From: Acidovorax sp. 107
Lineage (GTDB): Bacteria > Pseudomonadota > Gammaproteobacteria > Burkholderiales > Burkholderiaceae_C
Assembly (NCBI RefSeq): GCF_003058055.1
Contig: NZ_QBTZ01000001.1
Coordinates: forward strand, 4,606,001-4,670,000
Direction of reading: 5' to 3'
DNA: 64,000 bases
A model generated the notes under the pieces. That model searched no databases. It was not told the origin of the DNA and saw only the letters and a program-made list of their open reading frames with translations. The position numbers and the translations under genes are program-made. This document shows, in pieces, positions 53,547 through 63,791 of the stretch. Position 1 is the first letter of the stretch; the number at the start of each line of letters is the position of its first letter.

Positions 53547-54547
53547 ATGACGCTACCCAAGATGTAGCTGCTGACGACGGTGCTGAGGGCGCCCCGGTGC
53601 AAAACGATCTGGACGCTATGCTGGCTGCCGCGGGCGCGCCTGCTGCAGTGCTTGGCCAGCGCTGCGGCGTGATCGCCATCGTTGGCAAGCCCAACGTGGG
53701 CAAATCCACCCTTCTCAACGCCTTGGTGGGGCAGAAGATCAGCATCACCTCGCGCAAGGCGCAGACCACGCGCCATCGCATCACGGGCATCCGCACCCTG
53801 GAGCAGACGCAGTTCATCTTTGTGGACACCCCGGGCTTCCAGACCCGGCACGCTACAGCCCTCAATAAGTCGCTGAACAAGACCGTGATGGGCGCGATTG
53901 GCGACGTGGACCTGATCCTCTTTGTGGTCGAGGCCGGTAATTTCACCCTGGCCGACGCCAAGGTGCTGTCGCTGTTCAAACCCGGCATTCCCACGCTGCT
54001 GGTGGCCAATAAACTGGACATGGTGCACCGCCGTGCTGAGCTGGCCCCCTGGCTCAAGAGCATGCAGGAGCGCCATCCGTTCGCCGAATTCGTGCCCATG
54101 TCGGCCAAAAACAAGGGCGACATCGAGCGCTTGTTTGGCATCTGCGCCAAATACCTGCCCGAGCAGGCTTGGTGGTATGCCGAAGACGAGTTGACAGACC
54201 GTAGCGAGAAGTTTCTGGCCTCCGAAACGGTGCGCGAGAAGCTGTTCCGCTTTACCGGCGACGAGCTGCCCTACACCTCGACTGTGGTGATCGACAAGTT
54301 CGACGAAGAAAAGAGCAAGCAGCACAAACGCTTGGTCAAGATCGCAGCCACCATCGTGGTGGAGCGTGACAACCACAAGATGATGGTGATTGGTGACAAG
54401 GGCGAGCGCCTCAAGCGCATTGGCACCGAAGCCCGTCAAGAGCTGGAAAAGCTCATGGACGCCAAGGTGTTCCTCGAGCTGTGGGTCAAGGTCCGTTCCG
54501 GTTGGGCCGATGACGAAGCCCGGGTGCGCTCCTTCGGTTACGAGTGA
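53543..54547 (+). CDS. era: GTPase Era
   Basis: This 334-residue GTPase has G1 [16 protein letters not shown] (about 46-61), G3 DTPGFQTR, G4 NKLDM and a C-terminal KH domain ([20 protein letters not shown]). It assists 30S ribosome maturation and binds 16S rRNA. An N-terminal extension of about 35 acidic/Ala-rich residues precedes the GTPase domain. Parts of the DNA encoding it loosely resemble the local repeat family. Confidence 0.96.
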   Translation: MNDATQDVAADDGAEGAPVQNDLDAMLAAAGAPAAVLGQRCGVIAIVGKPNVGKSTLLNALVGQKISITSRKAQTTRHRITGIRTLEQTQFIFVDTPGFQTRHATALNKSLNKTVMGAIGDVDLILFVVEAGNFTLADAKVLSLFKPGIPTLLVANKLDMVHRRAELAPWLKSMQERHPFAEFVPMSAKNKGDIERLFGICAKYLPEQAWWYAEDELTDRSEKFLASETVREKLFRFTGDELPYTSTVVIDKFDEEKSKQHKRLVKIAATIVVERDNHKMMVIGDKGERLKRIGTEARQELEKLMDAKVFLELWVKVRSGWADDEARVRSFGYE

Positions 54548-54639
54548 ACCCCGAACGCTGAATTCCCTTGCCTCCTGCGCGCGCACTGCGCAGCAGGCGT
54601 CACAGGCGATCCCTCCGTACCATTCATCCCCGTAGCACC

Positions 54640-55404
54640 GTGGCCGTAGCCAAGCGCATTTCCGATGAACCTGCGTTCGTGCTGCACAGCTACGACTGGA
54701 GCGAATCCAGCCTGATCCTGGAGACTTTCTGCCGCCAGCAAGGCCGGACCGCTCTGGTGGCCAAAGGGGCCAAGAAGCCCAGCTCCAACTTCCGCCCGGT
54801 GCTGCTGCCGCTGCAGCCCTTGCTGGTCACCTACACACTCACGGGCGATGGCCATGCGGACATTCATACGCTCAAGGGCGCCGAATGGGTGGGTGGGCAT
54901 GTGATGCCCACGGGGGATGCTCTGCTGTCGGGCATGTACCTCAATGAACTGCTGCTGCGCCTGCTGGCGAGGGCAGACCCGCACCCGGCATTGTTTGATG
55001 CCTATGCAGGGGTGGTGCGCGTGCTCGCCAGTGAACATGGCGATGCGCTGGAGGCGGTGCTGCGCAGTTTTGAGCTGCTGCTCTTGCGCGAGATCGGCCT
55101 GTTGCCCGGCCTGGACGTGCAGACCATGACCTTCGCGCCCCTGGAGCCCGAAGCCCGCTACACGCTGGTGCCCGAAGGCGGCCTGCGCGCTGCGTCCGCC
55201 GCAGACCGTGCAGGCCTGACGGGCAGCCAGTGGCAGGCCCTGCAGCGTGGCCTGGATGACGTGGCCAGCTACACCGCCACCTTGCGCGCTTGCGCCTCCG
55301 TGGCGACCGAACTCAAGCCGCAGCTGCGTGCCCTGCTGCAATACCATTGCGGTAGCCCGACGCTGCGCACCCGCCAGCTCATGATCGATTTGCAGGCTTT
55401 ATGA
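54640..55404 (+). CDS. recO: DNA repair protein RecO
   Basis: This 254-residue recombination mediator has an N-terminal OB-fold ([40 protein letters not shown]) and a helical C-terminal domain with LFELLLL-type stretch ([17 protein letters not shown]). It loads RecA on SSB-coated DNA with RecR. A GTG start is chosen because the open frame upstream is Arg-rich and non-conserved in style. Its stop overlaps pdxJ. Confidence 0.93.
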   Translation: MAVAKRISDEPAFVLHSYDWSESSLILETFCRQQGRTALVAKGAKKPSSNFRPVLLPLQPLLVTYTLTGDGHADIHTLKGAEWVGGHVMPTGDALLSGMYLNELLLRLLARADPHPALFDAYAGVVRVLASEHGDALEAVLRSFELLLLREIGLLPGLDVQTMTFAPLEPEARYTLVPEGGLRAASAADRAGLTGSQWQALQRGLDDVASYTATLRACASVATELKPQLRALLQYHCGSPTLRTRQLMIDLQAL

Positions 55405-56183
55405 ACCCATCCTCCCGTTCCCTCCGGCGCACCGCCTTGTCCGTCAACGTCAACAAGGTGGCCCTGCTGCGCAACACGCGCCATCTGGGCATTCCCAGCG
55501 TCACCCGCGCGGCCGAGCTGTGCCTGACGGCGGGGGCCCAGGGCATCACGGTGCACCCGCGGCCTGACGAGCGTCACATCCGCAGCCAGGACGTGCATGA
55601 GCTGGCAACGCTGATGAAGGCCTGGCCCGAGCGCGAATACAACATCGAGGGCAACCCTTCGCAGAACCTGATGGACTTCATCCGCCAGGTTCGCCCCCAC
55701 CAAGCGACCTTTGTGCCCGACAGCGAGGACCAGTTCACCAGCGACCACGGCTGGAGCTTTCCGCAAGATGCCGAGCGTCTGGCGCCCCTGGTGGCCGAAT
55801 GCAAGGCGTTGGGCGTGCGTGTGAGCCTCTTCATGGACCCGGTGCCCGAGCAGATGGCCGCCGCCAAGGCGGTGGGCGCTGACCGGGTGGAGCTGTACAC
55901 CGAGCCCTATGCAGCCGCTTGGGGCTCGCCGCAGCAGGCGTTGGAGCTGAAACGCTATGCCGCAGCCGCCCAGGCGGCGCTGGATGCAGGTTTGGACGTG
56001 AACGCAGGCCATGACCTCAACCGGGACAATCTGGCGGCCTTTGTGCGCGAAGTGCCGGGCGTGCTCGAGGTCTCGATCGGCCATGCGCTGATCGCCGATG
56101 CGCTGGAGCTGGGCTACACCGCGACCGTACAGGCCTACCTGGATTGCATTGCCCAGGGATTTGCGGATGTGGGAAACTCCTGA
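55401..56183 (+). CDS. pdxJ: Pyridoxine 5'-phosphate synthase
   Basis: This 260-residue TIM-barrel enzyme joins deoxyxylulose 5-phosphate and aminoacetone phosphate. Family blocks are [56 protein letters not shown]-type [31 protein letters not shown] and [12 protein letters not shown]. It starts in an ATGA overlap with recO. Confidence 0.96.
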   Translation: MNPSSRSLRRTALSVNVNKVALLRNTRHLGIPSVTRAAELCLTAGAQGITVHPRPDERHIRSQDVHELATLMKAWPEREYNIEGNPSQNLMDFIRQVRPHQATFVPDSEDQFTSDHGWSFPQDAERLAPLVAECKALGVRVSLFMDPVPEQMAAAKAVGADRVELYTEPYAAAWGSPQQALELKRYAAAAQAALDAGLDVNAGHDLNRDNLAAFVREVPGVLEVSIGHALIADALELGYTATVQAYLDCIAQGFADVGNS

Positions 56184-56236
56184 TTTGATAGCTTTAGAGG
56201 CATATCACACTAGCGCTTCCAGCCATTTTGATTGAA
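56180..56236 (+). repeat. Interspersed palindromic repeat, copy 8
   Basis: TGATTTGATAGCTTTAGAGG, then CATATCACACTAGCGCTTCC, matches copy 4 in order and spacing. It fills the pdxJ/acpS gap. Confidence 0.55.
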
Positions 56237-56241
56237 ATTTC

Positions 56242-56649
56242 ATGATCTACGGTATCGGTACCGACATCTGCGACGTGCGGCGCATTGCGGCCAGCTTGGC
56301 CCGCCACGGCGACCGTTTTGCAGAAAAGGTGCTGGCCGAGGGCGAACTGGCCACCTGGCGTGAACGCAGCGCGCGCTGGCCCGACCGGGGCTTGCGCTAC
56401 CTGGCCACCCGGTTCTCCGCCAAAGAGGCTTTCAGCAAGGCGGTCGGCCTGGGCATGCGCATGCCGATGACGTGGCGCCACTGCGAGGTCGCCAAGCTGC
56501 GCAGCGGCCAGCCCGTCATCGTGCTGCACGGCGCGCTCAAGGAATGGTTTGAGGCCCAGGGCCTGCAGGCGCACCTCAGTGTGACCGACGAGACCGACTA
56601 TGCCGCCAGCTTCTGTGTGGTGGAGAAAATTCGAACCAAATCACCTTGA
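56242..56649 (+). CDS. acpS: Holo-ACP synthase
   Basis: This 135-residue phosphopantetheinyl transferase has [20 protein letters not shown] with the Mg-binding Asp8 and the second motif [12 protein letters not shown] with the catalytic Glu. It converts apo-AcpP to its active form. It follows pdxJ, as in most proteobacteria. A reverse repeat copy follows its stop. Confidence 0.95.
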   Translation: MIYGIGTDICDVRRIAASLARHGDRFAEKVLAEGELATWRERSARWPDRGLRYLATRFSAKEAFSKAVGLGMRMPMTWRHCEVAKLRSGQPVIVLHGALKEWFEAQGLQAHLSVTDETDYAASFCVVEKIRTKSP

Positions 56650-56705
56650 AGCGCTGGATTGATATGCGCTGATAGCTATCCATTGAGTAGCAATTGCCCT
56701 TTGAA
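56645..56705 (-). repeat. Interspersed palindromic repeat, copy 9 (reverse)
   Basis: Read on the minus strand, TTGCTACTCAATGGATAGCT, then ATCAGCGCATATCAATCCAG and CGCTTCAAGG, aligns with copy 4. It fills the acpS/nagZ gap. Confidence 0.6.
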
Positions 56706-56712
56706 ATGTCCC

Positions 56713-57804
56713 ATGACTGAACACGCTCCCCTGATCCTTGACGTCGCTGGCACCACCCTCAGCGCGGATGACCGCCGTCGCCTGGCGCACCCGCTCACGG
56801 GCGGCGTGATCCTATTTGCCCGCAACTGGGAAAACCGCGCGCAGCTGCTGCAGCTCACCAGCAGCATCAAGGCCGTGCGCGACGACCTGCTGATCTGTGT
56901 GGACCACGAAGGCGGCCGCGTGCAGCGCTTTCGCACCGATGGTTTCACCCACTTGCCGCCCATGCGCGCGCTGGGCGAGATGTGGATGGACGATGGCAGA
57001 GGCGCCAAGGCCGTGCCCGGTAGCGGCGCCCTGCGTGCCACCAACGCAGCCACGGCGGCGGGCTATGTGCTGGGGGCGGAGCTGCGTGCCTGCGGCGTGG
57101 ATTTCAGCTTCACACCGGTGCTGGACTTGGACTGGGGCGAAAGTGGTGTGATCGGCGACCGCTCGCTCCACCGCGACCCCCGTGTGGTGGCGCTGCTCGC
57201 CAAGAGCCTCATGCACGGCCTGCTGCAGGCGGGCATGGCCAACTGCGGCAAACATTTCCCTGGACACGGCTTCGTCAAGGCCGATTCGCACACTGAAGTA
57301 CCCGTGGACAAGCGCAGCCTCAAGGCCATCCTGGCCGACGATGCAGCGCCGTACCCCTGGCTCAGCAGCACGCTTACCAGCGTAATGCCGGCCCACGTGA
57401 TCTACCCCAAGGTCGACAGCCGCCCCGCCGGTTTTTCGCAGCGCTGGCTGCAAGACATCCTGCGCCGCCAGATGCGCTTTGACGGCGCTATCTTCAGCGA
57501 CGACCTCAGCATGGAAGGGGCTCGGCGCCTGGACGGCCAGGTGGTCAGCTACACCGATGCCGCCGTGGCGGCGCTGGAAGCAGGTTGCGACCTGGTGCTG
57601 CTGTGCAACCAGAGCGTGGGCGATGGCAAGGCAGTGGACGAACTCATTAATGGCCTGGAAAAGGCTCGCAACCAGGGCCGCTGGCAGCCCAGTGTGGACA
57701 GCGAATCCCGCCGCCTGGCGTTGCTGCCCGAAACCCTGCCGCAGGCCTGGGACGAACTCATGTACCAGCCCGCCTACCTGCAGGCGCTGGATCTGTTGCT
57801 CTGA
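56713..57804 (+). CDS. nagZ: Beta-N-acetylhexosaminidase NagZ
   Basis: This 363-residue glycoside hydrolase family 3 enzyme has the motif GKHFPGHGFVKADSHTEVP with the catalytic His and Asp, DQEGGRVQR-like VDHEGGRVQRF, and nucleophile region IFSDDLSMEG. It removes GlcNAc from anhydromuropeptides in cell-wall recycling. It ends convergent with the mechanosensitive channel gene. Confidence 0.95.
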   Translation: MTEHAPLILDVAGTTLSADDRRRLAHPLTGGVILFARNWENRAQLLQLTSSIKAVRDDLLICVDHEGGRVQRFRTDGFTHLPPMRALGEMWMDDGRGAKAVPGSGALRATNAATAAGYVLGAELRACGVDFSFTPVLDLDWGESGVIGDRSLHRDPRVVALLAKSLMHGLLQAGMANCGKHFPGHGFVKADSHTEVPVDKRSLKAILADDAAPYPWLSSTLTSVMPAHVIYPKVDSRPAGFSQRWLQDILRRQMRFDGAIFSDDLSMEGARRLDGQVVSYTDAAVAALEAGCDLVLLCNQSVGDGKAVDELINGLEKARNQGRWQPSVDSESRRLALLPETLPQAWDELMYQPAYLQALDLLL

Positions 57805-57865
57805 CCTCGCCGGTGGCGGGACGTGCGCTGCGGCGCTACCCCGCGCGGCGGTGCACCCGCACCCG

Positions 57866-58534
57866 CTAGGGCGTGTTGAAAGGCCCCGGCATCACCGGCG
57901 TCGGTGCGGCCGGGGAGGCGTTGGCTACCCCATCCGTGGCGGTAGCCGGTGGTGTGGGTGGGGTGGGGGGCGGTGGCACTCCCTGAAATCGGCGCACTAC
58001 GCGCTGGAACACCAGCGCATTCGGAATCTGCAGCCAAGCCACCTGGCCGGTTGCTGCGCCGTGGTCTTCCAGCGTGGTGTAGAGCAGGTTGATGTCCACC
58101 ACGCGCCCCTTGGCGCCTGGCTTCTCGGCGGTGTCTAGCACCTCGATGTAGTCGCCAATCTTGAAAGGCCGCACGGTAAAGATCAGCAGCGCGCAAAACA
58201 GATTGGACAGCACGCTCCAGGCCGCGAAGAACGCCACGGCCCCCACGGTGGCAAAGCCGGTGAACGCGGTCCAGAGCACCGTGGCTGACACCCCCATGCG
58301 CTCCAGCACCAGCAGCAAGGCGCTCGCAATGATGGTCCATCGGATCAAGCCGTTGATGGGCACCAGCAGTTCATTGGGCAACTGGTAGTGCGCGCTCGCA
58401 CGGCGCACCAGGCGGCGCAGGGTGCGCTGCAGCAGCCAAGCAGCGAACAGGATCAGCAGGATCTGCGAGCCCGGAATAATGACTTCGAGCCAGTCCTGCA
58501 TCCACTCGGGCAGTCGGGTTTTCAAAACTTGCAT
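57866..58534 (-). CDS. MscS-family small-conductance mechanosensitive channel
   Basis: This 222-residue protein (from ATG) has three helices and the MscS core: pore helix GFATVGAVAFFAAWSVLSNL, then the beta domain FTVRPFKIGDYIEVLDTAEK. A Pro/Ala-rich tail follows (GVPPPPTPPTPPATA). A TTG at 58600 overlaps the upstream stop and would add 22 residues. The protein lacks the large C-terminal cage of E. coli MscS and is a minimal member. Confidence 0.85.
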   Translation of the reverse strand: MQVLKTRLPEWMQDWLEVIIPGSQILLILFAAWLLQRTLRRLVRRASAHYQLPNELLVPINGLIRWTIIASALLLVLERMGVSATVLWTAFTGFATVGAVAFFAAWSVLSNLFCALLIFTVRPFKIGDYIEVLDTAEKPGAKGRVVDINLLYTTLEDHGAATGQVAWLQIPNALVFQRVVRRFQGVPPPPTPPTPPATATDGVANASPAAPTPVMPGPFNTP

Positions 58535-58596
58535 GCGGGAGACGGCGGTGCGGGCGTTGCGTTCGGTCGCGTCAAACGAGAGGAAATGAAAGAAAC

Positions 58597-59634
58597 TCAA
58601 TTGCGCAACTGCTCCACGGTGTCCATCTGCATTTCAAAGCTGAAGAAGCGGTTGCGGCCCTGGGCCTTGGCGGCGTAGAGCGCCTGGTCGGCACGCATGA
58701 TCATGCTTTCGGCGTTGGTGCTGTCGTCGGGCACGCAGGTGGTGATGCCGCCCGACAGGGTCAGCGTGTCACCCAGTGGAGAACCAGCGTGCGCAATGGC
58801 GCGGACCTTGAGCACTTGCCCCAGAGCCCGCGCAAAGGTCATGGCGCCCGAGCGCGGCGTGTTGGGCAGAATGAGGGCGAACTCTTCACCCCCGTAGCGC
58901 GAGGCCACATCCCGGGGCCGCACGCAGACCTCACGCAGCAGCCGGCCCACCTCTTTCAGGCAGGCATCGCCTTGCACATGGCCGCTGGCATCGTTGAACA
59001 GCTTGAAGTGGTCTAGGTCGCACAGCATCAGCGTCAGCGGCGTGCCATCCCGTCGTGCGGCCAGGATCTCGTTGTGCAGGATGCGATCAAACCCGCGGCG
59101 GTTCACGAGGCCTGTGAGGGCATCGATTTCCACCATTTCATTGAGCCGCTGGTTGGCCGCGTGCAATTCGGCCGACATCGACACCAGCCGTCGGCGCATG
59201 TCCAGCAGGCGCCGCATGGCGCGCAGCTTGGCCATAAGCACGATGGGTGTGACGGGTTTGACCAGGTAGTCGTCGCCCCCCACCTCAATGCCGCGCCACA
59301 CGTCCAGTTCATTGTCAAGGCCCGACAGGAAGATGATCGGCGTCCAGTCCCCGCCTTCACTCGCGCGCATCTGCTGCGCCACCCAGTAGCCGTCTTGGCC
59401 GGGGAGCCGGATGTCCAGCAGCACCAGGTCGGGGCGATGGGTTTTGAACAGATGCAGCGCTGCGCTGCCTTCAGGGGCCTCAAAGATGTCTGATACGCCC
59501 GCCCGCCGCAGTTCGGCCACGAGCGCCGCCCGCACGGAGCCCTGGTCTTCGACCACCAGCACCGAGAAAGCATTGCCAGAAGGCAGGGGAGACCCGGTCG
59601 AAGGGTAGGGAGCGCTGCTGGAACTGAAGGGCAC
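58597..59634 (-). CDS. Response-regulator diguanylate cyclase (REC-GGDEF)
   Basis: This 345-residue protein has a receiver domain with phospho-acceptor Asp74 (LVLLDIRLPG) and Lys126 (YLVKPVTP), then a GGDEF domain with GGEEF at 248-252. An RxxD inhibitory site lies five residues before it (Arg239-Asp242), so product inhibition by c-di-GMP is expected. It resembles WspR/PleD-type enzymes. No cognate kinase is adjacent. Its stop lies at the possible start of the channel gene. Confidence 0.93.
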   Translation of the reverse strand: MPFSSSSAPYPSTGSPLPSGNAFSVLVVEDQGSVRAALVAELRRAGVSDIFEAPEGSAALHLFKTHRPDLVLLDIRLPGQDGYWVAQQMRASEGGDWTPIIFLSGLDNELDVWRGIEVGGDDYLVKPVTPIVLMAKLRAMRRLLDMRRRLVSMSAELHAANQRLNEMVEIDALTGLVNRRGFDRILHNEILAARRDGTPLTLMLCDLDHFKLFNDASGHVQGDACLKEVGRLLREVCVRPRDVASRYGGEEFALILPNTPRSGAMTFARALGQVLKVRAIAHAGSPLGDTLTLSGGITTCVPDDSTNAESMIMRADQALYAAKAQGRNRFFSFEMQMDTVEQLRN

Positions 59635-59697
59635 GGTGTGTCTCCTTGGGGCCGGGGGCGAGGACGGTCAAGACCGCCCTCAGGGCAAATCCAGGCC

Positions 59698-61242
59698 TCA
59701 GGACTCGCGGCGCAGCGCGGGGAACAGGATCACGTCACGAATGCTGGGGCTGTCGGTCAACAGCATCATGAGACGGTCAATGCCAATGCCGCAGCCCCCG
59801 GTGGGAGGCATGCCGTATTCCAGCGCGCGCACGAAGTCGTGGTCATAGAACATGGCTTCGTCGTCGCCGCTGTCCTTGGCGGCCACCTGGGCGTGAAAGC
59901 GTGCTGCCTGGTCTTCGGCATCGTTGAGCTCGCTGAAGCCGTTGCCGAACTCGCGGCCGGTGATATACAGCTCAAAGCGCTCGGTCACCTCGGGGCGGTT
60001 GTCGTTGGCGCGGGCCAGGGGCGAGATCTCGGTGGGGTGTTCCATGATGAAGGTGGGCTGCCAGAGCTTGTCCTCCACCGTTTCTTCAAAGTACAGCACC
60101 TGCAGGCTGGCCAGGGTTCGGGCCGAGAGCTTGTCCTTCTCTTCGGTCATGCCCAGCTTCTTGAGCGCACTGATGAGCCAGGCGGCGTCGTCCACATGGG
60201 CACCGGCCTCGGTGTACTGGAAGATGGCTTCGCGGATGGTCAGGCGTGCAAAGGGTTGCGACAGGTCTACCGCGCGGCCCTGGTAGGTCATCTGCAGCGA
60301 ACCGGTGGCCTTGAGCGCCACTTCACGGATCAGCGTTTCGGTGAAGTCCATCAGGTCCAGGTAGTTCCAGTACGCCGCGTAGAACTCCATCATGGTGAAC
60401 TCGGGGTTGTGGCGCACCGAGATACCTTCGTTGCGGTAGCTGCGGTTGATCTCGAACACGCGCTCAAAGCCGCCCACGATCAGGCGCTTCAAGTACAACT
60501 CGGGCGCGATGCGCAGGTACATCTCCTGCTCCAGCGCGTTGTGGTGTGTGACGAACGGCTTGGCATTGGCGCCGCCCGGGATGGGGTGCAGCATGGGTGT
60601 CTCGACTTCGAGGAAACCATGGCTCACCATGAACTCGCGCAGGCCACTCACGGCCTTGCTGCGCGCCATGAAGCGTTTGCGGGCTTGCTCGTCGGTGATC
60701 AGGTCCACATAACGCTGGCGATATTTCTGCTCCTGATCGGCCATGCCATGGAACTTGTCGGGCAGGGGGCGCAGGCTCTTGGTCAAGAGTCGCAGGCTGG
60801 TCACCTTGACCGACAGTTCGCCGGTCTTGGTCTTCATCAGCGTGCCTTCGGCGCCCACGATGTCTCCCAGGTCCCAGTGTTTGAAGGCCGCATACAGTTC
60901 TTCGCCCACAGCGTCGCGCGTCACGTAGAGCTGGATGCGTCCGCCTACTTCGCCGAGAGAACCATCTTGGATGGTCGCGAAGCTGGCCTTGCCCATCACA
61001 CGCTTGAGCATCATCCGGCCTGCCACGGAGACGCTCACGGGCGCAGCTTCCAAGGACTCGTTGGTCGCAGCGTTGTGCTCCAGGTGCAACTGTGCCGCCT
61101 TGTGGCCAGGTTTGAAGTTGTTGGGAAAAGCAACGCTACCGCCATTGGCCTGGGCTTCGCGCAGAGCGCGGAGCTTTTCGCGGCGCTCTGCGATGAGCTG
61201 GTTGTCGTCCTGGGGTGCGGGGGCGTGGATTTGGTCTGACAT
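59698..61242 (-). CDS. lysS: Lysyl-tRNA synthetase (class II)
   Basis: This 514-residue enzyme has an N-terminal OB-fold anticodon-binding domain ([20 protein letters not shown]) and class II catalytic motifs: motif 2 [20 protein letters not shown] and motif 3 [20 protein letters not shown]. It charges tRNA-Lys. It lies between a polysaccharide gene set and a signalling gene on the same strand; no terminator was seen in the 64-bp gap upstream. Confidence 0.97.
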   Translation of the reverse strand: MSDQIHAPAPQDDNQLIAERREKLRALREAQANGGSVAFPNNFKPGHKAAQLHLEHNAATNESLEAAPVSVSVAGRMMLKRVMGKASFATIQDGSLGEVGGRIQLYVTRDAVGEELYAAFKHWDLGDIVGAEGTLMKTKTGELSVKVTSLRLLTKSLRPLPDKFHGMADQEQKYRQRYVDLITDEQARKRFMARSKAVSGLREFMVSHGFLEVETPMLHPIPGGANAKPFVTHHNALEQEMYLRIAPELYLKRLIVGGFERVFEINRSYRNEGISVRHNPEFTMMEFYAAYWNYLDLMDFTETLIREVALKATGSLQMTYQGRAVDLSQPFARLTIREAIFQYTEAGAHVDDAAWLISALKKLGMTEEKDKLSARTLASLQVLYFEETVEDKLWQPTFIMEHPTEISPLARANDNRPEVTERFELYITGREFGNGFSELNDAEDQAARFHAQVAAKDSGDDEAMFYDHDFVRALEYGMPPTGGCGIGIDRLMMLLTDSPSIRDVILFPALRRES

Positions 61243-61306
61243 AGGTGCCGTCGATGCGGGGCGTGAAATGGAGGGCTGGGTTCAGCCGAACCACTGATTT
61301 TATCGG

Positions 61307-61939
61307 CTACGGGCTGTCTTCCGGCGCCATGCCCTTGGCAGGGCGGTCGCTCCATAGTGCCCTGGCGGTCATGGCGATGATTTTCACGTCGGTCCAGAGC
61401 GGGTGCGAGCGGGCATACTCGGCGGCATAGCGCAACTTGATGGGCAGTATTTGCTCCACATACGTGCGCTCCGGGTCTTTGCTATGGCTCAGCAGGGTGC
61501 TTTCGTCGCGGAATTCGATGGAGGCGCGGTCGGTGATGCCTGGCCGCACGCTGAGCACCAGATCCCGCACGGTGTCCGGGTAGAGCGCGACATAGTGCGG
61601 CACCTCGGGCCGGGGGCCGACGAGACTCATGTCACCCCGAAGCACGTTGAAAAGCTGCGGCAGCTCGTCGGCCTTGGTGCGTCGCAGCCAATGGCCAGCC
61701 CGGGTAATGCGAGCGTCTGCCCCGATGGTGATGGCCGGGCCCGCAGCTTCTGCGCGCGAGTGCATGGTACGGAACTTGTAGATGCGGAACAACCTGCCCG
61801 CGCGGCCCACACGCTGTTGGCGAAAAAGTGCCGGACCGGGCGAGTCCCACACCACCCACAATGCCACGGCCAGCAGCACGGGGGCGAGCAGCAGCAGCCC
61901 GAAGGCGGCAATGCACAGGTCGAACAGCCGCTTGGGCAT
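61307..61939 (-). CDS. Undecaprenyl-phosphate sugar-1-phosphate transferase (PglC/WcaJ-type)
   Basis: This 210-residue protein is a small monotopic phosphoglycosyl transferase. It has one re-entrant helix (FDLCIAAFGLLLLAPVLLAV, about 6-25), then FRIYKFRTMHSRAEAAG, TKADELPQLFNVLRGDMSLV and GPRPEVPHYV. It transfers the first sugar phosphate to the lipid carrier to start a surface glycan. The DegT-type aminotransferase gene lies 2 bp upstream. Confidence 0.93.
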   Translation of the reverse strand: MPKRLFDLCIAAFGLLLLAPVLLAVALWVVWDSPGPALFRQQRVGRAGRLFRIYKFRTMHSRAEAAGPAITIGADARITRAGHWLRRTKADELPQLFNVLRGDMSLVGPRPEVPHYVALYPDTVRDLVLSVRPGITDRASIEFRDESTLLSHSKDPERTYVEQILPIKLRYAAEYARSHPLWTDVKIIAMTARALWSDRPAKGMAPEDSP

Positions 61940-61941
61940 GT

Positions 61942-63099
61942 TCAGCCCAGCACCTCGTGCAGTGCTGCAATCACGCGGTCCTGGTCGCTGTCACCCATGG
62001 CGGTGAACAAGGGAATGCTGATCATGGCTTGGTAAGCTGCATCGGCCTGGGGGAACATTGCCGGCGTAAGCTGATAGCGGTCCCGCCAGTACGGGTGCCG
62101 GTGCAGCGGCACATAGTGCACGCTGGTGCCGATGCCCCGGTCTGACAGCGCCTGGATCGCCTCGTCACGACCCATTGGCGCATCCGCTCGCAGCCGGATG
62201 ACATAGAGGTGCCAGGCGTGGGTGTCGCCTTGAGGAGCCCGGGCGGGCAAGGTCAGGGGCAGGGGCGCCAACTGCTCATGGTAGCGGCTTGCCAGCACCT
62301 CGCGCCGCTGCACAAATTGCGGCAGCCGCGCTAGTTGCTCCACGCCCATGGCGGCGGCTACGTCCGTCATGTTGTACTTGAAGCCGGGCGCGACGACCTC
62401 GTAGTACCAAGCGGGGGTTTTGGAGGTGAATCGGTCAAACGTATCGCGGCTCATGCCGTGCAGCCGCATGGTGCGCATGCGCTGCGCAAGTGCCGGGTCG
62501 CGCGTGACGGCCATGCCCCCTTCACCGGTGGTGATGGTCTTGTTGGCGTAGAAGCTAAACACCGTGACATCGGATGCCAACTGCCCCACCAGGGTGCCAC
62601 GCCATGTGGTGGGCAAAGCATGAGCCGCATCTTCCACCACCTTGAGGTGATGCTCTTTAGCGATGGTCAGTATGGCGTCCATGTCGCATGCCAGCCCCCC
62701 GTAGTGCACCGGCATGATGGCTTTTGTACGGGGTGTGATGGCCGCACGTGCTTTGGCCGGATCGATATTTAGAGTCACCGGGTCTACGTCCACCAGTACC
62801 GGTTCGGCGCCCAGATAGCGCACCACCTCTACCGTGGCGGTAAATGTGAGGGTGGGTGCGATCACTTCGTCGCCCGGGCCGATGCCTAGAGCTTCCAGCG
62901 CCAGGTGCAGCCCGGCTGTGGCGGAGTTGACGGCGATGCTCTGTAGCTCATTGCTTCCCAGATAATCTGTAAAGGCTTGCTCGAAAACGCGTGCCTTTGG
63001 GCCAGTGGTCACCCAGCCCGAGCGCAGGGCCTCGGAGACGGCCGCGATCTCGGCCTCGCCGATATCAGGGCGAGCGAAGGGGAGGAAAGGCTGGATCAT
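61942..63099 (-). CDS. DegT/DnrJ/EryC1/StrS-family sugar aminotransferase
   Basis: This 385-residue PLP enzyme has Asp157 in [10 protein letters not shown] and the PLP Lys187 in [15 protein letters not shown]. Also visible are [10 protein letters not shown], the HYGG motif ([10 protein letters not shown]) and [12 protein letters not shown]. It makes an amino sugar such as 4-amino-4,6-dideoxyhexose on a nucleotide carrier. The start [11 protein letters not shown] overlaps the methyltransferase stop by 4 bp. Confidence 0.93.
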   Translation of the reverse strand: MIQPFLPFARPDIGEAEIAAVSEALRSGWVTTGPKARVFEQAFTDYLGSNELQSIAVNSATAGLHLALEALGIGPGDEVIAPTLTFTATVEVVRYLGAEPVLVDVDPVTLNIDPAKARAAITPRTKAIMPVHYGGLACDMDAILTIAKEHHLKVVEDAAHALPTTWRGTLVGQLASDVTVFSFYANKTITTGEGGMAVTRDPALAQRMRTMRLHGMSRDTFDRFTSKTPAWYYEVVAPGFKYNMTDVAAAMGVEQLARLPQFVQRREVLASRYHEQLAPLPLTLPARAPQGDTHAWHLYVIRLRADAPMGRDEAIQALSDRGIGTSVHYVPLHRHPYWRDRYQLTPAMFPQADAAYQAMISIPLFTAMGDSDQDRVIAALHEVLG

Positions 63100-63791
63100 G
63101 ACTTGGCAATCCAGCAAATGATGTGTGTGCGCAGCCAGGGCAGGCTGTTAAACAGGGTGTAAAGCATGGGGTGAATGGGGGCCACGCGGCGCGCGAGTGG
63201 CGGGGCGAGTGTGACGCGCTGTGCACTGATGGTAGCTTGGGGGAACAGTGCTTTCACGCGCTGTAGCGGTACACCGCGCACGTCAGGATTATGTGGGTTA
63301 TCGAAGGTGAAGTCGTACCAAAGCACTGCGCCGCCTGGCTTGACCCATTGCCACAGGGCGGCGGCCAGTTGCTGTTGAAATAATTCATCCAGCAGCGAAG
63401 AAAAAACCGTAGAAACCATCACGACGTCTTGAGACCCGGGAGCAATGGGGACTTGCAGCGCATCGCCCTCCACTAGCTCCAGCGTCAGCGGAAGCGTCTG
63501 GCGCGCTTGGCGGTAGCGTTCGGGCAGCAATTCAATGCCGCTGAGGTGTTGGGGGGCGAAACCCACGCGCAGAAGTTCCAGCAAATTGCCGCCGGTACCG
63601 CAGCCGACCTCCAGCAAGCGCAGCGCTGCCAGGTCGGTCATGCTGTGCTGTCTGAATAGCTGCAGCATCGCGCGCTGCCGTTCTTGCACGCCCAAATAAA
63701 CCTCGGGGCGCAAGAAGTTGTAGCGCCCATCGCCCGGCGAGCGGCGGGCATACCTAATGCTGACCGCGCTGGGCTCGTCCGCGGGGCTCAT
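63096..63791 (-). CDS. Class I SAM-dependent methyltransferase (polysaccharide locus)
   Basis: This 231-residue protein has the SAM-binding loop [16 protein letters not shown] (about 60-75), an acidic loop [10 protein letters not shown] and GDALQVPI. The C-terminal half has [20 protein letters not shown]. It probably methylates a sugar or lipid-linked glycan, judged from its position between a glycosyltransferase and an aminotransferase gene with 4-bp overlaps. Substrate unknown. Confidence 0.85.
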   Translation of the reverse strand: MSPADEPSAVSIRYARRSPGDGRYNFLRPEVYLGVQERQRAMLQLFRQHSMTDLAALRLLEVGCGTGGNLLELLRVGFAPQHLSGIELLPERYRQARQTLPLTLELVEGDALQVPIAPGSQDVVMVSTVFSSLLDELFQQQLAAALWQWVKPGGAVLWYDFTFDNPHNPDVRGVPLQRVKALFPQATISAQRVTLAPPLARRVAPIHPMLYTLFNSLPWLRTHIICWIAKS

